Shown piece by piece: positions 9,145 through 16,869 of a stretch of 64,000 bases of DNA. Under the pieces are notes generated by a model. The model was not told where the DNA came from and made no database searches. It saw only the letters and a list, made by a program, of their open reading frames with translations. Each line of letters begins with the position of its first letter. Within the stretch, counting starts at the first letter, position 1. The DNA is from JAVVHH01 sp963835135 (lineage in GTDB: Bacteria > Pseudomonadota > Alphaproteobacteria > Acetobacterales > Acetobacteraceae): assembly GCA_963835135.1 (NCBI GenBank), contig CAWIEF010000003.1, positions 806,001 to 870,000 on the forward strand, in the 5' to 3' direction. The translations under genes were made by a program, and so were the position numbers.

Positions 9145-9693
9145 TTACAGCAAGGATCTCAGGCGCAAGAGGCCCATCGAGGCGACCGTCGTCGCATCGG
9201 TGATCTGTCCGTCCCGGATCATGTCCTCGACGTCGGCGATGGGGAACGCGCGGGCGATCAGATCCTGTTCCTCGCGCTCCAGCGCCGGCGCCGTGCGCGT
9301 CAGGCCGGTGGCGAGGAAGATGTCGCAGCCCTGATTGGAATAGCCGTTCGCGACGAGGAGGCGCCCGGCGTGGATCATCGTGGCCGCGCTCAGGCCGGTC
9401 TCTTCCAGAAGTTCCGCCCGGGCGAGCAGGAGCGGATCCATGCCGGGCGCATGATCCCAACTGCCCTGGGGCAGCTCCCAATGCCGCGCACGGACGGGAT
9501 AGCGGTATTGCTGGACGAGATGGATGTGTCCGCCATCGACCGCGGCGATCGTCGCGAAATCCGGCTTCTCGACGACGCCATAGATGCCTTCGCTGCCATC
9601 CCGGCGGCGCACCCGGTCCTCGCGCACCCGCATCCACCGATTTTCGTACACGACCTTCGTGTCGATCTGGACGATATCCGGAGGCGCCGACAT
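9145..9693 (-). CDS. Nudix hydrolase, ADP-ribose pyrophosphatase-like, with a modified Nudix box
   Basis: Nucleotide-sugar pyrophosphatase-like protein of 182 residues. The N-terminal YENRWMRVREDRV and the QQYRYP stretch match ADP-ribose/GDP-mannose-type Nudix enzymes. The Nudix box is recognisable (GMDPLLLARAELLEETGL), but the first conserved Glu is missing and the Arg of REUXEE is Ala. The two metal-binding Glu of EETG remain. Activity may be altered. It starts 2 bp after the COG3146 gene ends, so both belong to one transcript. Confidence 0.85.
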   Translation of the reverse strand: MSAPPDIVQIDTKVVYENRWMRVREDRVRRRDGSEGIYGVVEKPDFATIAAVDGGHIHLVQQYRYPVRARHWELPQGSWDHAPGMDPLLLARAELLEETGLSAATMIHAGRLLVANGYSNQGCDIFLATGLTRTAPALEREEQDLIARAFPIADVEDMIRDGQITDATTVASMGLLRLRSLL

Positions 9694-9695
9694 GG

Positions 9696-10850
9696 TCAGT
9701 CTTGCCGGAACGGAGAGTATTCCTCCAGCGCCGCCATCTCGCGCGCGATCGCCCGGCGCTCATGCTCGAGAAAGCCCTCCACGGCGGACCGCAGGCCCGG
9801 ATGTTCGATCCAATGGGCAGAGTAGGTCGGCTTGGGAAGATAGCCGCGCTGGATCTTGTGTTCGCCCTGGGCGCCGGCCTCGACCCGGCTGAGGCCGTGG
9901 GCGATCGCGAAATCGATGGCACGGTAGTAGCAAAGCTCGAAGTGCAGGAACGGCCAGTCGCCCCGGCAGCCCCAGTTGCGGCCGTAGAGCGCGTCGTCGC
10001 CCAGCAGGTTCAGGGCGCCAGCCACGGGCTTGCCGTCGTGCTCGGCCATCATGAGCACGACCTGGTCGCCCAACCGCTCGGACAGCAGCGGGAAGAAGCG
10101 CCTGGTGAGATACGCACTGCCCCATTTGCGATCCACGGTGGAATGATAGAAGCCGTAGAACGCGTCCCAATGGCGAGGTGTGATCTCAGCGCCGCGAAGC
10201 GTCAGGAAGGTGAGGCCGCAATCGTTGGCGTCGCGGCGTTCACGGCGGATGGACTTGCGCTTGCGGGAGCTGAGGGCGGCGAGGAAGCCGTCGAAATCGG
10301 CATAGCCGTCGTTTTCCCAGTGGAACTGCTTGCCCTGGCGCCGGAGCCAGCCGGCTGCCGCGAGCGTTTCCCATTCCGCCTCGGTGCAGAATGTGGCGTG
10401 GACGGAGGAGAGGCCGAGTTCCTGGCAGGCTTGGGCGAGCGCCTGGGCCAGTGCGGTCGATGGCACGCCGGGCCGGGTCAGCAGCCGCGGGCCGGGCACT
10501 GGGCTGAACGGCACGCCGACCAGCAGTTTCGGGTAGTAGTCGCCGCCGGCACGCTCGAACGCCTGGGCCCAGCCATGATCGAACACATATTCGCCATAGC
10601 TGTGCGACTTGGCATACATCGGCGCTACGGCGACGACCTGCTCATCCTGCCGCAAGACGGCGTGTTGCGGCATCCAGCCGGTGCGGCTGTTGGCCGACCC
10701 GCTGTCCTCCAAGGCGGACAGGAAGGCATGGCTGACGAACGGGTTGCCCTTGCCGCCCAGCGTACCGGCGCAGGCGTTCCAGTCGTCCGGGGCGATGTCT
10801 GCGATCTGCGGATGCAGCGTCAGGGTGAAGGTCGGCATCCCGTCAGGCAT
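9696..10850 (-). CDS. COG3146 (DUF482/FemAB-like GNAT) protein
   Basis: Protein of 384 residues from the COG3146 group, loosely described as a peptidoglycan-related or GNAT-fold N-acyltransferase. Recognisable blocks are NPFVSHAFLSALE near the start, the central SRKRKSIRRERR and GLTFLTLRG, RNWGCRGDWPFLHFELCYY, and the C-terminal GEHKIQRGYLP. The start is ATG at 10850 (MPDGMPTFTL); a second ATG 12 bp downstream is an alternative. The substrate is unknown. It lies between ridA and the Nudix gene on the same strand. Confidence 0.85.
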   Translation of the reverse strand: MPDGMPTFTLTLHPQIADIAPDDWNACAGTLGGKGNPFVSHAFLSALEDSGSANSRTGWMPQHAVLRQDEQVVAVAPMYAKSHSYGEYVFDHGWAQAFERAGGDYYPKLLVGVPFSPVPGPRLLTRPGVPSTALAQALAQACQELGLSSVHATFCTEAEWETLAAAGWLRRQGKQFHWENDGYADFDGFLAALSSRKRKSIRRERRDANDCGLTFLTLRGAEITPRHWDAFYGFYHSTVDRKWGSAYLTRRFFPLLSERLGDQVVLMMAEHDGKPVAGALNLLGDDALYGRNWGCRGDWPFLHFELCYYRAIDFAIAHGLSRVEAGAQGEHKIQRGYLPKPTYSAHWIEHPGLRSAVEGFLEHERRAIAREMAALEEYSPFRQD

Positions 10851-10908
10851 GATAGGGGATATGGGTGTGCTGCGCTGCAGTGAAGACCTGCGGCGGAGCG
10901 GCACAGAT

Positions 10909-11370
10909 TTAGTCCAGAACCTCAAACATTCCCTCGACTTCGACGGCTGCGTCGCCTGGCAGGGAGGGCACGCCGATCGTGCTGCGGGCGTGCCGGCCCG
11001 CATCGCCGAAGATGTCGACGGCCAGATCGGAGGCGCCGTTCATGACGAGTGCGTGCTGCGTGAACTCGGGCGTGCAGGCGATGAAGCCGCCGAGCCGAAC
11101 GACCCGGCGCACGCGGGCAAGGTCGCCGCACGCCGCGCGAAGCTGGGCCAGCACGTTGACGAAGCACGTTCCCGCGGCACGCTGCCCGATTTCGACCGAG
11201 ACGCCGCCGCCGAGCTTGCCCGTGAAGGCGATCTTGCCATCGACCGCCGGGACCTGGCCGGAAATCACGATCAGCGCGCCGGTGCGAACGAACGGCACAT
11301 AATTCGCGAGCGGGGCCATGGGAGTCGGCAGTTCGATGCCGAGTTCACGCAGACGGTCGTCGACCTTCAT
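10909..11370 (-). CDS. RidA-family (YjgF/UK114) protein
   Basis: Member of the RidA superfamily, 153 residues, of the longer subgroup that starts with a small helical segment (DDRLRELGIELP). RidA proteins hydrolyse reactive enamine/imine intermediates of PLP enzymes, but subgroups differ. Visible blocks are ISGQVPAVDG, NVLAQLRAACGDL and the C-terminal RSTIGVPSLPGDAAVEVE. The canonical RidA Arg (position 105 in E. coli) seems to correspond to ARSTIG. Its ATG overlaps the stop of the upstream TSCPD gene by 4 bp. Confidence 0.88.
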   Translation of the reverse strand: MKVDDRLRELGIELPTPMAPLANYVPFVRTGALIVISGQVPAVDGKIAFTGKLGGGVSVEIGQRAAGTCFVNVLAQLRAACGDLARVRRVVRLGGFIACTPEFTQHALVMNGASDLAVDIFGDAGRHARSTIGVPSLPGDAAVEVEGMFEVLD

Positions 11371-12833
11371 CCGTTGGACACCAATCGTAAGCCAGGTTTG
11401 CGGGCGCGCATCTGGAGGGGCAGATCGAGCGGGAGAAGCGGCAGGGCCTCGGGCTTGGCGTCGGGGATCCCCTCCGGCACCGAGCAGCCGCCCAGGTAAT
11501 TGACCGCCAGATTGCGGAACACGTAATCGAGCACGGAGGTGGCGTGGCCGATGTCGGCGTCCCCCTCGACGGCGCCGGCCGGGCCGAAGCGCGTGAGAGT
11601 GAAGGCGCGGACATATTCCTCCAGCGGCACCCCGTGCTGGAGGCCCAAGCTGACTGCCTCGGTCACGCTCTCCATCATGTGGCGCATGACCGCGCCCTCG
11701 CGCGGCAGGGTGACGTGCAGCTCGCCCAGGGTGCCATCGGCATACTCCTCGGTACGCACGTACACGCGATGGCCGCCGATGGCGACACGCTGCGTGTAGC
11801 CGCGGCGGCGCGCCGGCAGGGCGCGGCGCAGCGGCGGCTGGGCCGGAATGGCGCCGATCACCGGACGGGGCGGCATTGCGTGCAGATATGGCGAGACCGC
11901 GTCGTGCATGGCCTGGTGCGCCTGCAGGCTCGACGGGGTGAGCAGTTGCTCGCCGCCGAGGATGCGGCCTAGCGCGGCCTCAGCGGTCATACCGAGCGCG
12001 GCCAGGCGGGCCTGGGCCGCGCGGGTCAGCTTGCCCTCGGCGTCCACCGGCGAGAAGGCGGGCGCGATGCCGCCGGTCTCGGCGCCGAGCAGGGCATCGG
12101 CCGGACCAGGTGCGGCGATCGCGGTGCTGGGCATGGACGCTGAACCGCGCAGGGCGTCGCTCCGGGCGCGGGCCGCGGCGGCGGATAGTTTGGGCATGCG
12201 GCGGAGCTTGGGCGGCTCGGGCCAACTCGGCAGCCGCGAGAGCAGGTCGGGCTGCTCCCCGGCGAGCACGACATCGACCGTGCCGCGCAGGAGGGCGGCG
12301 ATCGTGACCGCCAGGTCGCGGGCGTCCGGGCTCTCGTAGTCGAGCCCGATGCGGGCGAGCAGGCCGTCGAGGTCGGTGAAGCCGATCGCGACCCGGCCGG
12401 CAGAGGGCTCGCTGAGGCGCAGCGCGGTCGCGGCGGTGCGGACGGCGTCGATGAAGCTCTCGACATCGAAGCCGGCGGCCTCGTCATAGAACGCCGGCAG
12501 ATTGAGCACGAAGCCCGGCGGCGCGCCGTCGTCGCTGCCGCCCCAGAGTGGCGCGGTCGGCGCCCCCTGCCGCAGCAGCAGCAGCGCGTGGAGCCGGTCG
12601 GCCAGCGCCGGGTCACCCTCGAGGCGGGCGCTGGTGGCGAGCGGACGAATCCAGCTTTCGGCCGCGCGCGGCAGGCTCGCCTTGCCGCCGCCCGGCGCAA
12701 GTGCGGCGAGGGCGGCAGCGGCACGATCGTCCCAACTGGCGGGCAGGGTGAGCGAGCGGGGGATGGCGTCCGGGTCGGCGCCCGCTTCGGTGTCGCGCAT
12801 GCGCACGCCGCGCCAGATTCGAGTGAAGCCCAT
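11367..12833 (-). CDS. TSCPD-domain protein related to the C-terminus of B12-dependent ribonucleotide reductase
   Basis: Protein of 488 residues. Residues about 343-452 closely follow the NrdJ tail: RRGYTQRVAIGGH, RTEEYADGTLGEL, SLGLQHGVPLEEYVRAFT and ATSVLDYVFRNLAVNYLG. The N-terminal two thirds keep weak hints of reductase-like sequence (GFVLNLPAFYDEAAGFD) but are much too short for a ten-stranded barrel. I see no Cys-based radical or substrate motifs, so catalysis of nucleotide reduction is unlikely. A regulatory or structural role is possible but unproven. It is the first gene of the minus-strand run and overlaps ridA by 4 bp. Confidence 0.8.
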   Translation of the reverse strand: MGFTRIWRGVRMRDTEAGADPDAIPRSLTLPASWDDRAAAALAALAPGGGKASLPRAAESWIRPLATSARLEGDPALADRLHALLLLRQGAPTAPLWGGSDDGAPPGFVLNLPAFYDEAAGFDVESFIDAVRTAATALRLSEPSAGRVAIGFTDLDGLLARIGLDYESPDARDLAVTIAALLRGTVDVVLAGEQPDLLSRLPSWPEPPKLRRMPKLSAAAARARSDALRGSASMPSTAIAAPGPADALLGAETGGIAPAFSPVDAEGKLTRAAQARLAALGMTAEAALGRILGGEQLLTPSSLQAHQAMHDAVSPYLHAMPPRPVIGAIPAQPPLRRALPARRRGYTQRVAIGGHRVYVRTEEYADGTLGELHVTLPREGAVMRHMMESVTEAVSLGLQHGVPLEEYVRAFTLTRFGPAGAVEGDADIGHATSVLDYVFRNLAVNYLGGCSVPEGIPDAKPEALPLLPLDLPLQMRARKPGLRLVSNG

Positions 12834-12913
12834 CGGCGCGATGCTAGAGCGGTTTGCCGGCCGAAGGAACCGGGGATGATGCGGGGATAGTGTTTTGACC
12901 GGCTCGCACGTAT

Positions 12914-13276
12914 ATGTCGGCCATGACGATCGGCACTCGCCTGTTCACGTGGTTCGCGGGGCGCGCCGTCGGTAGCGACCCGGCGGGCAACACCTACTAC
13001 GAGGAACGCCGTCCGCGGCGAGGCGCCAGAGTTCGGCGCTGGGTGATGTATGCGGGCGAACCCGAGGCGAGCATGGTCCCGCCCGAGTGGCACGGCTGGC
13101 TGCACTACATGGTCGACGAGCCTATCCCGCTTTCCGGTCGGCGCTCCTGGCAGACGCCGTATCAGCCGAATATGACCGGGACGCCGCAAGCCTATCGGCC
13201 GCCGGGTCACGACTACCAGGGCGGGAAAACCCCTTCGGCCACCGGCGACTACGAATCCTGGACGCCGGGGACTTAA
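12914..13276 (+). CDS. NDUFA12-family complex I accessory subunit
   Basis: Homologue of mitochondrial NDUFA12 (B17.2), an accessory subunit at the peripheral arm of NADH:ubiquinone oxidoreductase that is kept in alphaproteobacteria. The 120-residue product shows GRAVGSDPAGNTYYEER, VMYAGEPEASMVPPEWHGW and the Pro-rich tail NMTGTPQAYRPPG. The ATG at 12914 has a second in-frame ATG 9 bp later. It is divergent from the TSCPD gene (80 bp gap) and followed after 3 bp by mlaD. Confidence 0.93.
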   Translation: MSAMTIGTRLFTWFAGRAVGSDPAGNTYYEERRPRRGARVRRWVMYAGEPEASMVPPEWHGWLHYMVDEPIPLSGRRSWQTPYQPNMTGTPQAYRPPGHDYQGGKTPSATGDYESWTPGT

Positions 13277-13279
13277 GAC

Positions 13280-13783
13280 TTGGCTGCCGCCAAACGGAGC
13301 GTCGCGGAGATCGCGACGGGCGCCGTCATCATTCTGCTCGCGGCCGGCTTCCTGGCCTACGCGCTGGTCAACACCGGGCGTGACCGCACCGGCGGACTGC
13401 ATCTGACGGCCCAGTTCGACAATATCGGCGGGATCACGAGCGGGTCGGACGTCCGGCTGTCGGGCGTGAAAGTCGGCAGCGTGTCCAGCGTGACGATCGA
13501 TCCGCGGACGTTCCAGGCGATCGTGGGCCTGACGGTCCGGCCGGACCTCAAGCTGCCGACGGACAGCAGCGCGGTGATCTCGACCGGCGGATTGCTCGGC
13601 GGGCAATTCGTCACGCTCGCGCCTGGCGGGTCGGCAAAGGACCTCCAGGATGGAGGCACGGTCACGCTGACGCAGTCGGCGACCAATCTCGAGGACCTGC
13701 TCGGAAAATTCATCTTCAACGTCGGCAGCCTGGCAGACGCGACGCAGAAATCGCTGCAGCAGAAATCCCCGCCGACGCCATGA
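13280..13783 (+). CDS. mlaD: MlaD-type phospholipid transport MCE protein
   Basis: Periplasmic substrate-binding MCE protein anchored in the inner membrane, part of the Mla system that moves phospholipids between membranes. It has one N-terminal membrane segment (ATGAVIILLAAGFLAYALV) and then the MCE domain: LTAQFDNIGGITSGSDVRL, SGVKVGSV and LLGGQFVTLAPG. Length 167. The start is TTG at 13280, 3 bp after the NDUFA12 stop. mlaE and mlaF are not in the window; separation of mlaD from them and pairing with NDUFA12 is common in this class. Confidence 0.93.
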   Translation: MAAAKRSVAEIATGAVIILLAAGFLAYALVNTGRDRTGGLHLTAQFDNIGGITSGSDVRLSGVKVGSVSSVTIDPRTFQAIVGLTVRPDLKLPTDSSAVISTGGLLGGQFVTLAPGGSAKDLQDGGTVTLTQSATNLEDLLGKFIFNVGSLADATQKSLQQKSPPTP

Positions 13784-13989
13784 GCGGGCGGTTGTGGCCG
13801 GGCGTGGACGGTACCCCGATCTCCTGCCGGGACAAGGTGCGCACCCTGGAAGACAACGAGGCCGAAGCGCGACAGGTTCTGCAAGACGCGTTCGAGGATG
13901 CGATCCTGATGGGAGTGGACGAGCAGGCTATGCGGGCCGTGATGGCCGAGCTGGTCGCCGGGTTGCAGTCGCCGAAGAGGGGCCGGTGA
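13780..13989 (+). CDS. Small hypothetical protein in the mlaD cluster
   Basis: Protein of 69 residues that I do not recognise. It is hydrophilic and acidic in the middle (RTLEDNEAEARQVLQDAFEDA), with predicted helices and no signal peptide, membrane segment or cysteine cluster. It is supported as a gene by tight packing: its ATG overlaps the mlaD stop by 4 bp and its TGA overlaps the GTG of the DUF2155 gene. No function is assigned. Confidence 0.65.
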   Translation: MSGRLWPGVDGTPISCRDKVRTLEDNEAEARQVLQDAFEDAILMGVDEQAMRAVMAELVAGLQSPKRGR

Positions 13990-14339
13990 GGGTTCTTGTG
14001 GCGGTCTTGCTGCTGGCGGCGGGTCCGGCGCTGGCGCAGGAGGGTTGGGTTCCGAAGGCCACGGCCGACATCGTGCTGCTCGACAAGATCAGGGCGCAAC
14101 CGAGCAACGTCGCCGTGAAGGTCGGGGACAGCACGGCGTTCGGGTCGATCACGGTGAAGGTCACGAGCTGCGTGGTCCGGCCGCCGGATCAGCCGGCCGA
14201 TGCGGCGGCCTATGTCGACGTGACCGACAATCGGCAAGGAGGCGGCGGCGTGTTCCATGGCTGGCTGCTGGTCAAGACGCCGGCGGTGTCGCAGATGGAG
14301 CATCCGGTTTACGATCTGCGGCTGATGGGATGCCACTAG
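13986..14339 (+). CDS. DUF2155-domain periplasmic protein
   Basis: Exported protein of 117 residues. The GTG start at 13986 gives the signal peptide MRVLVAVLLLAAGPALAQEG. The DUF2155 domain follows: ATADIVLLDKIRAQPSNVAV, KVTSCVVRPPDQPADAAAYV, GVFHGWLLVKTPAVSQMEHP and the terminal VYDLRLMGC. Function unknown. In alphaproteobacteria the family is usually beside mlaD/NDUFA12 and often aat, which suggests an envelope role; aat is not present here. Its last codons overlap the otsB start. Confidence 0.9.
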   Translation: MRVLVAVLLLAAGPALAQEGWVPKATADIVLLDKIRAQPSNVAVKVGDSTAFGSITVKVTSCVVRPPDQPADAAAYVDVTDNRQGGGGVFHGWLLVKTPAVSQMEHPVYDLRLMGCH

Positions 14340-15073
14340 AGCTGCCGCCGCCCGCCCGTGCGGCGCTGCTGCTCGATATCGACGGGACGTTGCTCGACTT
14401 GGCGCCGACTCCTGATCTGGTCGTGGTGCCGCCGGGGCTGCTGGAGTTGCTGCGGCGGCTGCGGGGGCATTTGGGCGACGCGCTGGCCGTGGTGACGGGT
14501 CGGCCGGTGGAGCAGGCGGATGCGCTGCTGGCCGAAGTGGCCTACGCGGCGGCGGGCGAGCATGGGGGAGCGATCCGACGCCGACCGGGTGGCGCGATCG
14601 AGCGCCCTGCCCTCCCCGCTCTGCCGGATGGGTGGATCGAGCGCGCCGCGGCGCTGGTCGAAGCCCATCCCGGCAGCCTGCTGGAACGCAAGCGACAGGG
14701 CTTCGTGCTGCACTACCGGCTCGTGCCGGGGGCCGGCCCGGCGCTGCACGCTGCCGCGGCGGCGCTGGTCGCCGAGCAGGACGCCTTCCAGCTGCTCGAA
14801 TCCTCGATGGCGTGGGAGATCAAGCCGCGCGGGATCGACAAGGGCGTCGCGGTCGAGCGGCTTTGCGGCGAGGCGCCGTTCGCGGGACGAGTGCCGATCT
14901 TCATCGGCGACGACGTGACGGACGAGGACGGCATGCGGGCGGCGCAGGCGATGGGTGGAGCCGGGCTACGGGTGGATCAGGCGTTCGGCAGCGCGGCTGG
15001 CGTGCGGGCCTGGCTGACCCGCAGCGCCGACGGGTTCGATGCGGGCAACGCCGCCTGGGCGTCGCCGGCCTAG
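14330..15073 (+). CDS. otsB: Trehalose-6-phosphate phosphatase
   Basis: HAD-superfamily phosphatase that releases trehalose from trehalose-6-phosphate in the cytosol. Of 247 residues, the first HAD motif is LLDIDGTLLDLAP with the nucleophilic Asp, followed by VVTGRP, the cap region (GEHGGAIRR), KPRGIDKGVAVE and the last motif FIGDDVTDEDG. The ATG at 14330 overlaps the DUF2155 gene by 10 bp. No otsA synthase gene is near, so the partner must be elsewhere. It ends one base before the convergent GST gene. Confidence 0.93.
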   Translation: MPLELPPPARAALLLDIDGTLLDLAPTPDLVVVPPGLLELLRRLRGHLGDALAVVTGRPVEQADALLAEVAYAAAGEHGGAIRRRPGGAIERPALPALPDGWIERAAALVEAHPGSLLERKRQGFVLHYRLVPGAGPALHAAAAALVAEQDAFQLLESSMAWEIKPRGIDKGVAVERLCGEAPFAGRVPIFIGDDVTDEDGMRAAQAMGGAGLRVDQAFGSAAGVRAWLTRSADGFDAGNAAWASPA

Positions 15074-15700
15074 TCACGTCATCGGTTGGGCCACATGGTC
15101 TCGGTACGCCGGGCGGGTGAGCAACCGGTCATACCAGGCGCGCAGATGCGGCTGCTGTGGCCGGTCGATCCCCTCGAAGCTGAACCAGCGATGCGCGTGC
15201 ACGCCAATGGCGATGTCGCACAGCGTCAGCGAGGGGCCGCCGATGTAGTCGGACTCGGTCAGCACGCGCTCGAGCATGCCATACAGGTCGCGCAGGCGGG
15301 CGGCGGCCTTGTTGATGGTCGGCCAGTCGCGCTCCTCCGGCGCGTGCCGCACGAGGCCCCAGAACACGGGCGTCATCTGCGGGCCGAGCGTGGTCTGCAG
15401 CCAGTCCATCCAGCGGTCGACGTTGGCGCGGGCGCGGGTGTCGGCCGGCCAGAACGCTGCGCCTTCCGGGTTGGCGGCGGCGAGGTAGCGCAGGATGGCG
15501 TTGCTCTCCCACAGCACGAACTCGTCCTCGACCAAGGTCGGCACGACGCCGTTCGGGTTGAGCGCGCGATAGTCCGGGGTGTCGTTGCCGCCAAACGGGC
15601 CGCCGATGTCGCGCCGGTCGTATGGCAGGCCCATCTCCTCGAGCAGCCAGACCACTTTCATGACGTTGCTGGAATTGGCGCGGCCGAGAAGCTGACGCAT
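15074..15700 (-). CDS. Glutathione S-transferase family protein
   Basis: Cytosolic GST-like protein of 208 residues. The N-terminal thioredoxin fold has SSNVMKVVWLLEEMGLPYD and the cis-Pro motif GVVPTLVEDEFVLWESNAI. The C-terminal helical domain follows (ANVDRWMDWLQTTLGPQ, then LTLCDIAIGVHAHRW). The substrate is not predictable. Its stop abuts the otsB stop (convergent). Upstream it faces dsbB with about 70 bp between starts. Confidence 0.9.
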   Translation of the reverse strand: MRQLLGRANSSNVMKVVWLLEEMGLPYDRRDIGGPFGGNDTPDYRALNPNGVVPTLVEDEFVLWESNAILRYLAAANPEGAAFWPADTRARANVDRWMDWLQTTLGPQMTPVFWGLVRHAPEERDWPTINKAAARLRDLYGMLERVLTESDYIGGPSLTLCDIAIGVHAHRWFSFEGIDRPQQPHLRAWYDRLLTRPAYRDHVAQPMT

Positions 15701-15770
15701 GACGATTCTCCCTGTCGAGCTCGAGGGTAGGCAGATTGCCGCTCAGGCAAAAGCGCCGCATAGGAATGCC

Positions 15771-16265
15771 ATGAAGCTGTTCGGGGCATGGCAGGCGGCG
15801 CTGGCCGGCACGCTGACGAGTGCGGCCGCGCTGGGGGCGGCGCTGGCATCGGAATGGGGGCTGGGATTGGTCCCGTGCGCGCTGTGCCTGGTGGAGCGAT
15901 GGCCTTATCGGGTCGCGATCGCGGTGGGAGTGCTGGCGCTGGTGTTGGCGCGTGCGCGGCGGGCGATGCTGGGCGTGATGGCGGCAGTGCTGCTGGTCGG
16001 GGCCGGGTTGGGGGCGGTGCATGTGGGTGTCGAGTTCGGCTGGTGGCCGAGCCCGCTGCCGGAGTGTGCGGCCCCGGACCTCGGGCATGGCACGGCGGCG
16101 GAGCGGCTGGCGCGGATGCCGCTGTTCCCGGCCAAGCCGTGCGACGAGCCGACGTATCTCGTCCCGCGCGTGCCGGTGAGCATGGCGATGGCGAACCTGC
16201 TGCTGGCCCTGGCGCTGTCGGGGTATCTCGCCATCTCTGCGGCGAGGCCGAGGAGAGGACCATGA
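15771..16265 (+). CDS. dsbB: Disulfide bond formation protein B
   Basis: Inner-membrane quinone reductase that reoxidises DsbA, 164 residues with four membrane segments. The first periplasmic pair is C36 and C39 in VPCALCLVERWPYR. The second pair is in LPECAAPDLG and AKPCDEPTYL. The ATG at 15771 is preferred because residues upstream in frame are hydrophilic and unlike the family. Its stop overlaps the coq7 ATG (ATGA), so the two quinone-linked genes are co-translated. Confidence 0.93.
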   Translation: MKLFGAWQAALAGTLTSAAALGAALASEWGLGLVPCALCLVERWPYRVAIAVGVLALVLARARRAMLGVMAAVLLVGAGLGAVHVGVEFGWWPSPLPECAAPDLGHGTAAERLARMPLFPAKPCDEPTYLVPRVPVSMAMANLLLALALSGYLAISAARPRRGP

Positions 16266-16807
16266 GCGATAAACTCAACTTACCCGGAGACCTGACGCCG
16301 TCGGAGATCGTCGAGCGGATCATCCGGGTGGATCACGCAGGCGAGTTCGGCGCGTCGCGGATCTACGCGGGGCAGTTGGCCGTGCTGGGGCGGAGCGACA
16401 AGGCGGAGGTGATCCGGCACATGAAGGCGCAGGAGGAGGTGCACCTGCAGACGTTCGCCGGACTGGTCGGCGAGCGCCGGGTGCGGCCGACGGCGCTGCT
16501 GCCGCTCTGGAGCATCGCCGGTTTTGCGCTCGGCGCGGTGACCGCGGCGATGGGCTCGCGGGCGGCGATGGCGTGTACGGTGGCGGTCGAGGAGGCCATC
16601 GACGAGCACTATCAGGCGCAGGCGGATCAACTGGGCGAGGACGAGGCGCCGCTGAAGGCGACGATCGAGCGGTTCCGAGCCGACGAGTTGGAGCACCGCG
16701 ACATCGGGCTCGAGCACGAGGCGGAGTTGGCACCGGGCTACCGGCTGATGTCGCGGGTGATCAAGGCGGGATGCAAGGTGGCGATCGCGGTGAGCGAGCG
16801 GGTCTGA
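16262..16807 (+). CDS. coq7: 3-demethoxyubiquinol 3-hydroxylase
   Basis: Di-iron hydroxylase for the penultimate step of ubiquinone synthesis, 181 residues, peripheral at the inner membrane. Iron ligand motifs are RVDHAGEFGASRIYAGQ near the start, KAQEEVHLQTF, CTVAVEEAIDEHY and RADELEHRDIG. The ATG at 16262 overlaps the dsbB stop by 4 bp. A strong palindrome 19 bp after the stop mainly serves the gene on the other strand. Confidence 0.96.
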   Translation: MSDKLNLPGDLTPSEIVERIIRVDHAGEFGASRIYAGQLAVLGRSDKAEVIRHMKAQEEVHLQTFAGLVGERRVRPTALLPLWSIAGFALGAVTAAMGSRAAMACTVAVEEAIDEHYQAQADQLGEDEAPLKATIERFRADELEHRDIGLEHEAELAPGYRLMSRVIKAGCKVAIAVSERV

Positions 16808-16819
16808 TCACCGGCCAAT

Positions 16820-16847
16820 AAAAAACCCCGGGGATTGCGCCCCGGGG
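16820..16847 (-). terminator. Rho-independent terminator of the Bax inhibitor-1 gene
   Basis: CCCCGGGG (16826-16833), loop ATTGCG, CCCCGGGG (16840-16847), with a run of A at 16820-16825. Read on the minus strand this is an 8-bp GC stem followed by TTTTTT, a textbook terminator for the gene ending at 16870. On the plus strand it lacks a T tract, so it would stop coq7 transcription less well. Confidence 0.85.
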
Positions 16848-16869
16848 TCGATCGGAGCCGAGGCTCCGG

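Noticed and set aside
7382..9334. A 650-codon plus-strand frame opposite the DUF2075 gene
   Set aside because: Antisense to a gene with clear ATPase motifs; composition is Gly/Arg-rich with no recognisable domain.
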